From NCBI RefSeq assembly GCF_014884965.1, contig NZ_JABTBO010000001.1, positions 99,321 to 163,320 of the forward strand: a DNA stretch of 64,000 nt, read 5' to 3'. This DNA comes from Spirabiliibacterium mucosae. Lineage in GTDB: Bacteria > Pseudomonadota > Gammaproteobacteria > Enterobacterales > Pasteurellaceae. This document shows positions 28,978 through 38,667 of this stretch, one piece after another (the stretch's first letter is position 1; every line of letters starts with the position of its first letter). A program made the translations under genes and the position numbers. The notes below the pieces were generated by a model. It was given only the letters and a program-made list of their open reading frames with translations, had not been told where the DNA came from and ran no database searches.

Positions 28978-29829
28978 TTAGTCCAGTGCTGAGCTGGGGA
29001 GATAGAACTCACCCCGTCCCACCTCAATCACATTGCCGCCAACCCAAATGGTATTGTCATTATCCACCGTTAAAGCGAGCCTGTTCGGTCGATGGATCAC
29101 ATCACCTTGGGCGATTTGCCACGCCAGTGGCGCACGCTGGTGGTGGATTGCCCAGCCGCCGAGATTGGCCGCCGCTGAGCCTGTGCCTGGGTCTTCCAAT
29201 ACCGCGCCTTGTTGGCCGAAAAAGAGCCGCGCGGTGACTTGCCCTTGGCTTTCATGCCAAACATAAAGGCTTTGGCGAGCAAAGTGCGGTAAGAACAGTG
29301 CGCTTGCAATCTGGCAGGATGTCACCGCCTGCGCGCTGGCGAGCTGCACCAAGGTTTGCGCGCTGCCCGTGTTGACGTTGACCACCTCGCCGATAATATT
29401 TTCACTCTCCAGCCCCAGTATTGCCGCCATTTGCACCACGCTCAGCGCGCTTGGCGTGATCTCAACGAGGTTGCGCAGGCCAAACCGAACCTGATCGTTT
29501 TGATGAACCATCTCCACCCGCCCGGCTTGTGTTTGCAACGGGTAGCGTGCTGGCAAATCGAGCGCACGGCGCAGCACCGCGGCCGCACCCAGTGTTGGGT
29601 GGCCGGCAAAGGGCAATTCGTACTCAGGCGTGAAAATGCGCAGCTTTTTGACCGCACTTTGCTCTGTGGCTGGCTTAACAAACACCGTTTCCGATAAATT
29701 AAATTGCCGTGCGATCAGCTGCATCGCCTCTTGTGAAAGCCCATCCGCTTCAGGGAACACCGCCAGCGGGTTGCCACCAAAATGGCTTTGGGCAAATACG
29801 TTGACGATAACATAAGCGTAACTCTGCAT
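28978..29829 (-). CDS. PhzF/YddE-family isomerase-like protein
   Basis: 283 residues of the PhzF fold (diaminopimelate-epimerase-like double domain). The N-terminus YVIVNVFAQSHFGGNPLAVFP carries the FxGNPLAV motif with nearby Glu in NLSETVF; FAGHPTLGAA and EDPGTGSAAANLGGW are also family hallmarks. No phenazine genes are present, so the role is more like the unassigned YddE group. It is inserted between carA and carB, 37 bases from each. Confidence 0.88.
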   Translation of the reverse strand: MQSYAYVIVNVFAQSHFGGNPLAVFPEADGLSQEAMQLIARQFNLSETVFVKPATEQSAVKKLRIFTPEYELPFAGHPTLGAAAVLRRALDLPARYPLQTQAGRVEMVHQNDQVRFGLRNLVEITPSALSVVQMAAILGLESENIIGEVVNVNTGSAQTLVQLASAQAVTSCQIASALFLPHFARQSLYVWHESQGQVTARLFFGQQGAVLEDPGTGSAAANLGGWAIHHQRAPLAWQIAQGDVIHRPNRLALTVDNDNTIWVGGNVIEVGRGEFYLPSSALD

Positions 29830-29866
29830 AGGCTCCCTCTATTGCACGGCCAACCGCACTTTACCT

Positions 29867-31027
29867 TTAATACCGCACCACATAGCTCGCCGCGGTGTGG
29901 GTGTGGCGCAGCCGATCCATTTCGTGGATAAATTTGTCAAACAAGCCGCCCAAATCGTGCGGGCCGGGGCTCGCCTCGGGGTGGCCTTGGAACGAAAACG
30001 CCGATTGGGTGGTCAGCTCCAGCCCTTGCACCGAGTTGTCGAACAGCGAACGGTGGGTGATGCGCACCTCATCCGGCAGGCTGGTTTCGTCCACCTCAAA
30101 GCCGTGATTTTGGCTGGAGATAAACACCTGCTGGCTGTCGAGATCTTGCACGGGGTGATTGGCACCGTGGTGGCCAAAGGCCATTTTGCGCGTTTTGCCG
30201 CCCACGGCCAGTGCCAGCAATTGGTGGCCAAGGCAGATACCAAAGAGCGGTTTTTTGCTGTGTAATAAGGTTTTGATATTCTCAATGGCATAATCACACG
30301 GCTCAGGGTCGCCTGGGCCATTGGAGAGAAAAATGCCGTCAGGGTTGTAGGCCAGCACGGTTTGCGCCGGTGTTTGCGCCGGCACCACAGTGATGCGGCA
30401 GCCCCGTTCGGCCAGCATGCGCAAAATGTTGTGCTTCACGCCAAAATCATAGGCCACTACATGAAAGCGCGCGCCCAGTGGCTGGTTGAAGCCCTGCCCT
30501 AGCGCCCATTGGCCTTGTGTCCATTCATAGGCTTTAGCGCAGCTGACCTCTTTCGCCAAATCTTTGCCCGCCATTGAGCCGAAGGCTTTTGCTAATTCTA
30601 GCGCCTTGGCCTCGTCAACCTCACCGGCCATAATGCAGCCAGCTTGAGCGCCTTCATCACGCAGTTTGCGGGTGAGCGCGCGGGTGTCAATATCGGCAAT
30701 CGCCACCACGTTGTTGGCTTGCAAATACTCGCTTAAGCTTTGTGTTGCGCGGAAGTTGCTGTGCGTCAACGGCAAATCGCGGATGATCAAGCCACTGGCG
30801 TACACCTGGTTGGATTCGGTGTCTTCGTCGTTGGTGCCAGTGTTGCCAATGTGCGGATAGGTTAAGGTGACAAGTTGCTTGGTGTAGGAAGGATCGGTGA
30901 GAATTTCTTGATAGCCCGTCATGGCGGTGTTGAACACCACCTCGCCCACGCTCACGCCAAGATGACCAATGGCCGTGCCGTGGAACACCGTTCCATCAGC
31001 CAGCACTAAAATAGCAGGTTTAGACAT
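29867..31027 (-). CDS. carA: Carbamoyl-phosphate synthase, small subunit
   Basis: 386 residues. The N-terminal domain starts [13 protein letters not shown]; the C-terminal class I glutamine amidotransferase shows the nucleophile Cys in [12 protein letters not shown] and the His/Glu pair in [11 protein letters not shown]. It supplies ammonia from glutamine to CarB. A promoter with ARG boxes lies about 170 bases upstream. Confidence 0.96.
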   Translation of the reverse strand: MSKPAILVLADGTVFHGTAIGHLGVSVGEVVFNTAMTGYQEILTDPSYTKQLVTLTYPHIGNTGTNDEDTESNQVYASGLIIRDLPLTHSNFRATQSLSEYLQANNVVAIADIDTRALTRKLRDEGAQAGCIMAGEVDEAKALELAKAFGSMAGKDLAKEVSCAKAYEWTQGQWALGQGFNQPLGARFHVVAYDFGVKHNILRMLAERGCRITVVPAQTPAQTVLAYNPDGIFLSNGPGDPEPCDYAIENIKTLLHSKKPLFGICLGHQLLALAVGGKTRKMAFGHHGANHPVQDLDSQQVFISSQNHGFEVDETSLPDEVRITHRSLFDNSVQGLELTTQSAFSFQGHPEASPGPHDLGGLFDKFIHEMDRLRHTHTAASYVVRY

Positions 31028-31177
31028 AACGCTCTCCCTGAATGGTGTTGTGGTTGTATGTCAAGAGCAAAGCCCTAGGCCCAACGCATCGAGTTCAGGT
31101 CGAAACGGCTACAACTGTAGCAAAATTGAGCAAATCATTGTAATAGACAACATGACAGAATTCAAGCTTTGCAACGA

Positions 31178-31215
31178 AATAGATTTTTATTCAAAATATT
31201 GAATTATTATGCTTA
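31178..31215 (-). promoter_or_regulatory. Tandem ArgR operators (ARG boxes) upstream of carA
   Basis: Two 18-base boxes, 31178-31195 and 31198-31215, match the E. coli ARG consensus (AATGAATAATTATTCATA) at about 13 and 14 of 18 positions. Their centres are 20 bases apart, as expected for a hexameric ArgR bound to a pair. The second box covers the -10 element of the carA promoter. Confidence 0.55.
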
Positions 31216-31234
31216 ATATTTGCGTAACATGCAA
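31206..31234 (-). promoter_or_regulatory. carA promoter
   Basis: On the minus strand TTGCAT (31234-31229) and CATAAT (31211-31206) are separated by exactly 17 bases. The start point would be near 31199, giving a leader of about 170 bases before carA. Confidence 0.5.
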
Positions 31235-31315
31235 GCACAAATCGCGGCGAAATTTTCTGCTGTGCTTTGCGCCCAAACTTGCTAAAATAGCCAAACTAAT
31301 CAAAAGAGGTGAGAG

Positions 31316-32068
31316 ATGTTTTTGTCGAAATTCAAATGCCTTGGCGCCAGCGTGCTGCTGGCCGTGGTGCTCAGTGGTTGCTCGTCGCAAATTGACCCCG
31401 TCACCGGCGAGCGCCCAGACCCGCTGGAGAGCTTCAACCGCACAATGTGGGATTTCAACTACAAAGTCGCAGACCCATATTTGCTCAAGCCCGTCGCACA
31501 AGGCTGGAAAAATCATGTACCAAAACCGCTGACCACCGCGCTGACCAACGCGGCGAACAACCTTGACGAGCCCGCCAGCTTTGTCAACCGCCTGCTTGAA
31601 GGCGAGTTCCAAAAAGCGATGGTGCATTTCAACCGTTTTTGGATCAACTCGATTTTCGGCCTGTTCGGCTTTATGGACATCGCCAGCGCAAGCGAGCCGC
31701 TGCAAATCACGGGCAACCGCACTTTTGGTGACACGCTTGGCACCTGGGGCGTGGGCAGTGGCCCTTACGTGATGCTGCCGCTTTATGGGCCAGCCACACC
31801 GCGGCAAGATCTCGGCCGCTTGGTGGATTACACCTACCCAACCTTGTCGATGCTCGGCCCGTGGTCGTGGCTGAAAACCGGTATTCAAGCGGTGGACGCG
31901 CGCGCCAAATTGCTCAGCCAAGACGCCGTGCTCGAGCGCTCGCAAGACCCATATTTAACCGTGCGTGAGGCCTATTTCCAAAACTTGGAATTTAAAATTC
32001 GCGACGGCAAAGGGGCGGCGCCCGCGCAAGAACAACTTTCACAAGATATCTTAAACGACGTAGATTAA
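31316..32068 (+). CDS. mlaA: MlaA (VacJ), outer-membrane phospholipid-removal lipoprotein
   Basis: 250 residues with a lipoprotein signal ending in VVLSGC, followed by DPLESFNRTMWDFNY and the MlaA core motifs GNRTFGDTLGTWGVGSGPYVMLPLYGP. MlaA draws misplaced phospholipids out of the outer leaflet and passes them to MlaC. The ATG is preceded by AGAGGTGAG. Followed by yfbU 13 bases downstream. Confidence 0.93.
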   Translation: MFLSKFKCLGASVLLAVVLSGCSSQIDPVTGERPDPLESFNRTMWDFNYKVADPYLLKPVAQGWKNHVPKPLTTALTNAANNLDEPASFVNRLLEGEFQKAMVHFNRFWINSIFGLFGFMDIASASEPLQITGNRTFGDTLGTWGVGSGPYVMLPLYGPATPRQDLGRLVDYTYPTLSMLGPWSWLKTGIQAVDARAKLLSQDAVLERSQDPYLTVREAYFQNLEFKIRDGKGAAPAQEQLSQDILNDVD

Positions 32069-32081
32069 TAAGGATTAATAC

Positions 32082-32576
32082 ATGGAAATCACCTTGACCC
32101 AACGCCTGATTTTAGTCAATCAATACGAATTGATGGCGCTGTTAGACGAGCCGAATGCGGCCAAATACAAACGCATGCAACGCATTATCCAAGGCGGCTA
32201 CAAGCTGGAAATGAAAGAGTTATACAAAGACTTTAGCGAGCTGAGCGAAGAAGAATGCAACACCGTGCGCGACACGTTGGAGATGTATCAAGCCTTGCAA
32301 GTCTCTTACAACAACTTGGCCGACAAAGGCGATTTGACCGCGCACCGCTTGAAATTCCTCGGCTACTGCGGCATTCGTGAGAAAAAATACCTCAACTACC
32401 TCGGCTTTGTGGCACAAACTGACAAAAACTACCGCGAGCTAGTGCAATGCCCGAACGGCTGCGACGCCCAAACCCCAATGTGGGATAAATACGTCAAAAT
32501 GCTCGACATTTGGAACCAATGCCCACGCAAATTCCACCTAAGCTTGGCGGAAATCAAACAAGTATTAAATGCTTAA
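32082..32576 (+). CDS. yfbU: YfbU family protein
   Basis: 164 residues, the full length of YfbU, starting MEITLTQRLILVNQYELM. The family is conserved in gammaproteobacteria, cytoplasmic, and has no firmly established enzymatic role. No signal peptide or membrane segment. Likely cotranscribed with mlaA. Confidence 0.9.
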   Translation: MEITLTQRLILVNQYELMALLDEPNAAKYKRMQRIIQGGYKLEMKELYKDFSELSEEECNTVRDTLEMYQALQVSYNNLADKGDLTAHRLKFLGYCGIREKKYLNYLGFVAQTDKNYRELVQCPNGCDAQTPMWDKYVKMLDIWNQCPRKFHLSLAEIKQVLNA

Positions 32577-32587
32577 GCCAAAAGAGC

Positions 32588-32620
32588 AAAGTGCGGTCTG
32601 AGTTGACCGCACTTTTTTTT
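32588..32620. terminator. USS-pair terminator between yfbU and mtnN
   Basis: AAAGTGCGGTC and GACCGCACTTT flank TGAGTT and run into ten T residues, between convergent genes. Confidence 0.8.
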
Positions 32621-33310
32621 TTATAACGCGTGAATCAGCGCTTGCACCATGGCGGAGGACTGCTTGGCGGCGAGCGGTAAAAATTCTTCAAATGAGAGGT
32701 GGGATTGTTTGTCGGCCACATCCGAAATGGCGCGGATGACGATAAACGGCGTGTGAAAGGCATGACACACTTGCGCAATTGCCGCCGCTTCCATCTCGAC
32801 CGCCACCGCATCGGGGAAGTCGGCCTTGATGCGCGCAATTTGCGCCTCGCCGTTGCAGAACATATCGCCGCTGCAAATCAGCCCGCGCACCGCACGTTGG
32901 CCTTGCTCACGCAACACGCGCTCGGTGTGTGCCAACAGCGTTTCGTCGCTGTCAAAGCGCGCTGGGTTAGCTGGCAGCTGCCCTTTGGCATAGCCAAACG
33001 CGGTCACGTCCACATCGTGGTGCGCGGTTTGGGTTGAAATCACCACATCGCCGACATTTAGCTGAGGGGCAATCCCGCCCGCGGAGCCGGTGTTGATCAC
33101 AACTCGCGGCTGCGCCTTAAGTAAAAGTGCGGTTGTGGCCATCGCGGCGGCCACTTTGCCAATCCCCGATTGCACCAGCGAAACTGGCTTGCCTGACAGG
33201 CTGCCTTGATAAAGTGTGCTTGCGCCAAGGCGTGTTGCTTGCACGTTGTCCATGGCGTTTAATAAAATGTCAACTTCTTGCGCCATCGCGCCGATAATTG
33301 CAATGCTCAT
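32621..33310 (-). CDS. mtnN: 5'-methylthioadenosine/S-adenosylhomocysteine nucleosidase
   Basis: 229 residues, normal for MtnN/Pfs. It begins [17 protein letters not shown] and has [21 protein letters not shown], the purine site [12 protein letters not shown] and the catalytic Asp in [17 protein letters not shown]. It splits MTA and SAH, recycling methyl-donor by-products and feeding AI-2 production. Its ATG overlaps the stop of the upstream thioredoxin-fold gene by 4 bases (ATGA). Confidence 0.95.
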   Translation of the reverse strand: MSIAIIGAMAQEVDILLNAMDNVQATRLGASTLYQGSLSGKPVSLVQSGIGKVAAAMATTALLLKAQPRVVINTGSAGGIAPQLNVGDVVISTQTAHHDVDVTAFGYAKGQLPANPARFDSDETLLAHTERVLREQGQRAVRGLICSGDMFCNGEAQIARIKADFPDAVAVEMEAAAIAQVCHAFHTPFIVIRAISDVADKQSHLSFEEFLPLAAKQSSAMVQALIHAL

Positions 33311-34050
33311 TGTGGCCCTTGTTGTGAGGTGTGGTTCAAAATGGTGGAAATCAGAAAATCGAGCACCGCGAAGGTGTAGTCGTCGTTATACAGCGTGCTG
33401 CGGGTCAGCACATATTGCCCGTTGATCACCACAAACGGCACGGTGAACACGCCGTAGCGCTCGGAGCGCAACACCGACTCTTTAGCTTGCTCGGCGATCT
33501 GATCGGAGCGCAGCAGGGTCAAAAAAGCGTCAGGCGAAATGTCGTGCTCCACCAGCCAATAATAGAGATTTTTGGCGTCCACCAGCGAGGTTTTGCCTTG
33601 GTTGACGGCGCTGTCAAAAATCAGCAATTCCGCCAAATCCCGCTTGCCCATTGCCACCAAGCCGTTGAACACGTTGGCAGTAAACAGAGCGGTGCTGATG
33701 GCCACGGGGTAAACATTGAGCACCACTTGCTCGTCGTGCAAGCGTTGATACAAAATCAAATTGTCATAAGCTGTCGAGCAATAAGGGCATTCGTAGGCGA
33801 AAAACAAGCTGATTTCAATGCGGTCGTCACCCGCTTTGGGCGTGAGGGTAAGCGGCTCTTTGTAGGAGAAAAAGTCTTTGCCGTCTTCAAACACAACCCC
33901 TTTCGATGCGCTCACATTTTGAGTTTTGCTCACCGCGACCGCACTTTGATTTTTGCCCGCATCAAACTTTTCCGCCGCCCACGCCAACGCGCTCACCGCG
34001 CATGCGCTGAGAACAAAAAAGGAAAAAATAACGTGGCGGAAAATTCGCAT
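33307..34050 (-). CDS. DsbA-like periplasmic thiol:disulfide protein
   Basis: 247 residues from the ATG at 34050, chosen because AGGACAGCCCG precedes it (an ATG 21 bases upstream has no site). The N-terminus is a signal peptide; LSAC at residue 17 might make it a lipoprotein, while AWAAE fits ordinary cleavage. A charged linker leads to a thioredoxin fold with CPYC in [15 protein letters not shown] and the cis-Pro region [14 protein letters not shown]. This is the DsbA architecture. It is translationally coupled to mtnN by a 4-base overlap. Its substrate is unknown. Confidence 0.82.
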   Translation of the reverse strand: MRIFRHVIFSFFVLSACAVSALAWAAEKFDAGKNQSAVAVSKTQNVSASKGVVFEDGKDFFSYKEPLTLTPKAGDDRIEISLFFAYECPYCSTAYDNLILYQRLHDEQVVLNVYPVAISTALFTANVFNGLVAMGKRDLAELLIFDSAVNQGKTSLVDAKNLYYWLVEHDISPDAFLTLLRSDQIAEQAKESVLRSERYGVFTVPFVVINGQYVLTRSTLYNDDYTFAVLDFLISTILNHTSQQGPQ

Positions 34051-34091
34051 CGGGCTGTCCTGTGTTGTCATTGGGCTTATTCTAGCGCATT

Positions 34092-35801
34092 TTACTGCGG
34101 TTGTAGAGTATCGACAATTAATTGCACATTGCGCCGGCCTTGATATTCGTTAATATCGAGCCGATACACCATGCGCATGCGCTTGATGGAAAAATCCGGG
34201 TAAAGCTGCGGGTCAACATTAAAAGCAATGGCATCGAGCAGTTGGCCACCGCCGGTGGGCTGCACGAGCATTTTCAAATGTCGGCCAGCCAGCAGCCGCT
34301 GTTGCAAAATGTCAAACTCGCCATCAAACAACGGCTCAGGGAAGGCCTGCCCCCATGGGCCTGCCGCTTGCAACTTTTCAGCCGTTTCAAGGCAAAAATC
34401 CGCCGCACTCAGCTCGCCGTCGCTCCACACCACCGAGGTCAAACTCTCTGGCGTTAAAAGTGCGGTCACGGTGCGGTTGAATGCCGCTTGAAAGTCGTTA
34501 AGCCGCGCTTGACGAATGCTCAAGCCCGCGGCCATCGCGTGCCCGCCAAATTGCAAAATGATGCCTGGCTCAGTTTGGTCAATCCGCTCGAGCACATCGC
34601 GCATGTGAATGCCCTCAATCGAACGCGCCGAGCCTTTTAACACGCCCGCCTGCTCTTGGGTGAAGGCCACCACGGGGCGGTGGAAGTGGTCTTTAATGCG
34701 TGAGGCCAAAATCCCCAGCACGCCTTGGTGCCAGTCTTCTTGATAGAGCGCCAGCGCCATTGGTAGGTTATCCAGCGCGCTGAGGCGCTCGCACACCACC
34801 ATCGCCTCTTGCTTCATGCCTTGTTCGATGCTTTTGCGCGTTTGGTTGAGGTCATCGAGATCTTGCGCCAAGCTGCGAGCGTGTTCGATGTTGTCGCTGA
34901 GCAGCAATTCAACGCCAATGCTCATGTTATCCAGCCGGCCGGCGGCATTGAGGCGCGGGGCGATGGCAAAGCCGAGATCGCTGGCCGTCAAGCTCGCCAA
35001 GTTGCGTTTGGCCACCTCCACCAGCGCTTTAATGCCAACGCAGCAGTGGCCAGCTTGAATACGCTGCAGCCCTTGAAAAGCCAAAGTGCGGTTGTTTTGA
35101 TCAAGCGCCACCACATCGGCAATGGTGCCCAAGGCAACCAAATCCAGCAAATCGGCAAAATTGGGCACGCTTTGGTTTGCAAATGTGCCTTTTGCGCGCA
35201 AGGCACTGCGCAGCGCGAGCATCACATAAAAGGTCACGCCGACACCCGCGAGTGATTTGGAGGCAAAATCGCAACCGTGCAAATTGGGGTTCACAATCGC
35301 ATCGGCGGCCGGCAAGGTCTCAGGCGGCAAGTGGTGGTCTGTCACTAGCACGTCAATGCCGTGCGCCTTGCACCACGCCACGCCATCAATTGACGACACG
35401 CCGTTATCCACCGTGATGAGCAAATCCACGCCTTTGGCTTGCGCCATTTCCGCCACCGCAACACTCAGGCCATAGCCTTGCTCAAAACGGTTTGGCACTA
35501 AATAATCAACATGGGCAAACCCCAGCATGCGCAGCGCGCGCACCGCCAAGGCGGTGGAGGTGGCACCATCGGCGTCAAAATCCCCCACAATCACAATGCG
35601 CGCTTGATTGTCCAGTGCGTTCATCAACAAGGCAACCGCACTTTCAATCCCCGTGAGGGTATGCGGCGGCAGCAGCGAGGCCAAAGTGCGGTCAAGCTGT
35701 GCGGCTGTGCGCACGCCACGGCTGGCGTAAATACGATTGAGCAAAGGGTCGTCACACACCGTCACGTCAGGCACGCTGCGCTGTTGGATTTGTTTATTCA
35801 C
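34092..35801 (-). CDS. recJ: RecJ, single-strand DNA exonuclease
   Basis: About 569 residues. DHH phosphoesterase motifs are plain: VIVGDFDADGATSTAL, DLLITVDNGVSS and VLVTDHHLPPETLP; the DHHA1 region carries LQFGGHAMAAGLS. RecJ degrades ssDNA 5' to 3' in recombination and mismatch repair. I place the start at a GTG (35801), because GAGGT precedes it; a GTG two codons upstream is possible. It follows dsbC, as in E. coli. Confidence 0.94.
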   Translation of the reverse strand: MNKQIQQRSVPDVTVCDDPLLNRIYASRGVRTAAQLDRTLASLLPPHTLTGIESAVALLMNALDNQARIVIVGDFDADGATSTALAVRALRMLGFAHVDYLVPNRFEQGYGLSVAVAEMAQAKGVDLLITVDNGVSSIDGVAWCKAHGIDVLVTDHHLPPETLPAADAIVNPNLHGCDFASKSLAGVGVTFYVMLALRSALRAKGTFANQSVPNFADLLDLVALGTIADVVALDQNNRTLAFQGLQRIQAGHCCVGIKALVEVAKRNLASLTASDLGFAIAPRLNAAGRLDNMSIGVELLLSDNIEHARSLAQDLDDLNQTRKSIEQGMKQEAMVVCERLSALDNLPMALALYQEDWHQGVLGILASRIKDHFHRPVVAFTQEQAGVLKGSARSIEGIHMRDVLERIDQTEPGIILQFGGHAMAAGLSIRQARLNDFQAAFNRTVTALLTPESLTSVVWSDGELSAADFCLETAEKLQAAGPWGQAFPEPLFDGEFDILQQRLLAGRHLKMLVQPTGGGQLLDAIAFNVDPQLYPDFSIKRMRMVYRLDINEYQGRRNVQLIVDTLQPQ

Positions 35802-35812
35802 AATCACCTCAA

Positions 35813-35840
35813 AAATAAACCCTGCGATGCAGGGTTTAGG
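35813..35840 (-). terminator. Terminator or attenuator between dsbC and recJ
   Basis: On the minus strand AAACCCTGC and GCAGGGTTT flank ATC and are followed by ATTTTT, only a few bases before the recJ start, so recJ expression may depend on read-through. Confidence 0.55.
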
Positions 35841-35843
35841 CTA

Positions 35844-36530
35844 TTAATGCTCGCTTTCTAATGCTTTGAGTAGCTCTTTTGGCTTCAAGTAGCCGCCGAG
35901 CACGGTGCCAGTGTCGGTCACAATGGTTGGCGTGCCTTGAACGCCATATTGCAGCCCAAGCGCGTATTGCTTGGCCACCACGTTGGCTTTCACCAAATTT
36001 TTCGGCAGCTCGCCGTTTTCAGCTTTGTTCAACGCCTCTGTGCGATCTTTTGCCGTCCAAATCGCTTCCATTTGTTGCGCTGATTTCGCGCTCAAGCCCC
36101 CACGCGGGAAGGCCAAAAAGCGCACCGTGATGCCAAGGTCGTTGTAGTCTTTAATTTGCTCAAACAACAAGTGGCAATAGTGGCAGGTGATGTCCATAAA
36201 CACAGTCACCACGTATTTTTGCTGCTTGGCTGGATAGATAATCATCTCCTTTTCCATCGCGTTGAGCTTGCCGAGCAGCAGCTTTTCTTTGAGGTTTTCA
36301 AAATCGCCATTGGGCTTAATTTTGATCAAATCCCCTTGCAGCACATAATCACCGTTGTCGCTGACATAAAACACGCCTTGATCGGTGATCGCGGCTTTAA
36401 TGCCAGGCAGTGGTGTGGCTTGAACGTCGATGTTGGTCATGCCCAAATTGGTCAATTTGTTTTCCAGTTCGCCCGCTAACGCCGACGTGGCGGCCACGCT
36501 TAGGGCCAGTGCGAGTGCTAATTTTTTCAT
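35844..36530 (-). CDS. dsbC: DsbC, periplasmic disulfide isomerase
   Basis: 228 residues with a signal peptide cleaved after ATSALA, an N-terminal dimerisation domain and a thioredoxin fold with a CHYC active site (DITCHYCHLL) and the cis-Pro loop QGTPTIV. CHYC replaces the CGYC of E. coli. It corrects wrong disulfides in the periplasm. The second structural disulfide of E. coli DsbC seems absent, as only the CHYC cysteines are present. Confidence 0.94.
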   Translation of the reverse strand: MKKLALALALSVAATSALAGELENKLTNLGMTNIDVQATPLPGIKAAITDQGVFYVSDNGDYVLQGDLIKIKPNGDFENLKEKLLLGKLNAMEKEMIIYPAKQQKYVVTVFMDITCHYCHLLFEQIKDYNDLGITVRFLAFPRGGLSAKSAQQMEAIWTAKDRTEALNKAENGELPKNLVKANVVAKQYALGLQYGVQGTPTIVTDTGTVLGGYLKPKELLKALESEH

Positions 36531-36539
36531 GTCATATCC

Positions 36540-37370
36540 TTATTTACGTCCAATTTCGTCAGTCACCTGACCATAAATCATCAAGGTGAACACCACTGTG
36601 CCCCCTAAAATATTGCCAAGTGCGGTCGGGCCGAGGAAGGTGACAAAGTAGTCATACAAATTCGCCTGCCCTTGCATCACTAAATAGGCCATCTCGGCGG
36701 AGCCCACCACCACGTGGGTGAAATCGCCCAGTGCAATCAAATAGATAAAGAAAAAGATCATGGCAAATTTGCCGTTGCCCACCGTTGGCATCATCCACAC
36801 AATCGAGGCGATCAAAATCCCCGCCGGAATGCCGCGGAAGATGTTGTCGCTGGCCGACATATGCGCCACGTGCTGGGCAATTTCATTCATCGCTTGCACA
36901 AATTCGGGGTTAAACACATGGTGATTTTGCAAGAAAAACGCCGCAATTGCGGTGCCGATCAAGTTGGCGCCAAACACTGTCACCCACAATTTTGACACCG
37001 CCATTAATTTTTTAAAACTCAATGGGTTAAACAGCGGCACCACGGTGGTGATGGTGTTTTCAGTAAACAACTGCATGCGCCCGAGGATCACCAGCAAAAA
37101 GCCCACGGTGTAGCCCATGTTGCTAATCAGCGGCGCCCAGGCTTCATCAGGTGTGTAGGCGGTGAACACCGCTTTAAAAATAAAGGAAAAGGTGATCACA
37201 AGCCCGGCGGTGATGCCTGAAAACACCAGCGCTTTGGTTGGCCGTGAGAGCTCTTCAATCCCATCTTGACGAATGATTTCATACAACAAACGTGGGCTCA
37301 AACGCTCATGCTCTTCCACCGCCATGCGGTCGCGGTAGGACAATTTGCTGTTATTTAACTCTGATTTCAT
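36540..37370 (-). CDS. Formate/nitrite transporter family membrane channel (YfdC-like)
   Basis: 276 residues from the ATG at 37370, preceded by AGGAGCAAT; the longer frame upstream lacks support. A hydrophilic N-terminal stretch of about 50 residues leads to six hydrophobic segments of the FNT fold, with the FTEN motif (MQLFTENTITTVVPL) and GDFTHVVVGSAEMAYLV. The extended N-terminus is YfdC-like rather than FocA- or NirC-like. The substrate is unassigned. Confidence 0.85.
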   Translation of the reverse strand: MKSELNNSKLSYRDRMAVEEHERLSPRLLYEIIRQDGIEELSRPTKALVFSGITAGLVITFSFIFKAVFTAYTPDEAWAPLISNMGYTVGFLLVILGRMQLFTENTITTVVPLFNPLSFKKLMAVSKLWVTVFGANLIGTAIAAFFLQNHHVFNPEFVQAMNEIAQHVAHMSASDNIFRGIPAGILIASIVWMMPTVGNGKFAMIFFFIYLIALGDFTHVVVGSAEMAYLVMQGQANLYDYFVTFLGPTALGNILGGTVVFTLMIYGQVTDEIGRK

Positions 37371-37502
37371 ATTGCTCCTATTATCAGGGTTGTCATTCAA
37401 TTTCAAAAAAGTGCGCAAACTATAGCACAACTTCGCTGAAAATTGAAAAGTTTAGTGTTTTACTCAGTTAAATTTCATCTATCAAAAAAGATGAATTTGG
37501 CT

Positions 37503-37508
37503 TATAAT
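37503..37508 (+). promoter_or_regulatory. -10 element of prfB
   Basis: A perfect TATAAT, with TATCAA 17 bases upstream as a weak -35. The start would be about 28 bases before the prfB ATG. Confidence 0.4.
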
Positions 37509-37542
37509 TGCGCTTTTGACAAGATAATGTGAGCGGTTAGGT

Positions 37543-38641
37543 ATGTTTGAAATCAACCCAATTAAAAACCAATTAAAAGACATCAGCGAACGCACCGCGG
37601 TGCTTCGGGGGTATCTTTGACTTTGATACCAAAGTTGAACGCTTAGAAGAAGTAAACGCCGAGCTTGAGCAGCCCGATGTGTGGAACACGCCTGAGAAAG
37701 CCCAAGCACTCGGCAAAGAGCGCGCCAGCCTTGAGGCGGTGGTCAACACCATTAAGCAGCTTGAACAAGGTGTGGACGATGTTGACGGGCTACTGGAATT
37801 GGCGATTGAAGCCGACGATGAAGACACCTTCAATGAGGCAGTGGCCGAACTTGCCCAGCTGGAAAATCAAATCGCCCAGCTCGAATTCCGCCGTATGTTT
37901 AGCGGTGAGCAAGACGCCAGCGATTGCTACGTGGACTTGCAAGCGGGCTCTGGCGGCACCGAAGCGCAAGACTGGACAGAAATGCTGCTGCGGATGTATC
38001 TGCGTTGGGCGGAGAGCAAGGGTTTCAAAACCGAGCTGATGGAAGCCTCCGACGGTGATGTGGCTGGGATTAAATCAGCGACGATTAAAGTGAGCGGCGA
38101 ATACGCCTTTGGCTGGTTACGTACAGAAACGGGCATTCATCGCCTGGTGCGCAAAAGCCCGTTTGACTCCAACAACCGCCGCCATACCTCGTTTAGCGCG
38201 GTGTTTGTCTACCCTGAAGTGGACGACAACATCGACATTGAGATTAACCCAGCCGATTTGCGCATTGATGTGTATCGCGCCTCGGGGGCGGGTGGCCAGC
38301 ACGTTAACCGAACCGAAAGTGCGGTGCGCATCACCCACATACCAAGCGGCATTGTGGTGCAGTGTCAAAACGACCGCTCGCAGCATAAAAATAAAGATCA
38401 ATGTATGAAGCAGCTCAAAGCCAAACTCTATGAAATGGAGCTGCAAAAACAAAACGCTGAAAAACAAGCGCTCGAAGACAGCAAATCCGACATCGGCTGG
38501 GGCAGCCAAATCCGCTCTTATGTGCTCGATGACGCACGCATTAAAGACCTGCGCACGGGCGTTGAAAACCGCAACACCCAAGCCGTGCTCGATGGCGATT
38601 TAGACAAATTTATCGAAGCCAGCTTAAAGGCGGGGTTGTAA
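37543..38641 (+). CDS. prfB: Peptide chain release factor 2 (programmed +1 frameshift)
   Basis: RF2 recognises UGA and UAA. The reading starts at ATG 37543; codon 26 is an in-frame TGA (37618-37620) within CGGGGGTATCTTTGAC, the conserved autoregulatory slippery site: an internal Shine-Dalgarno-like GGGGG, CTT slippage and TGA-C. The +1 shift gives one protein of 365 residues. It contains [18 protein letters not shown] (GGQ motif) and the codon-reading SPF in [12 protein letters not shown]. Frameshifting rises when RF2 is scarce. This is a real regulated shift, unlike other frame breaks in the window. Confidence 0.97.
37606..37621 (+). promoter_or_regulatory. prfB: RF2 programmed frameshift signal
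   Basis: GGGGG, spacer TAT, CTT then TGA-C, the arrangement known from E. coli and most bacteria for RF2 autoregulation. Confidence 0.95.
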
Positions 38642-38667
38642 GATGATATTTAGTTAAGGGATACGTA

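Noticed and set aside
37618..37620. In-frame TGA near the start of prfB, as a mutation
   Set aside because: It lies in the conserved RF2 frameshift signal and is a regulated feature, not damage.
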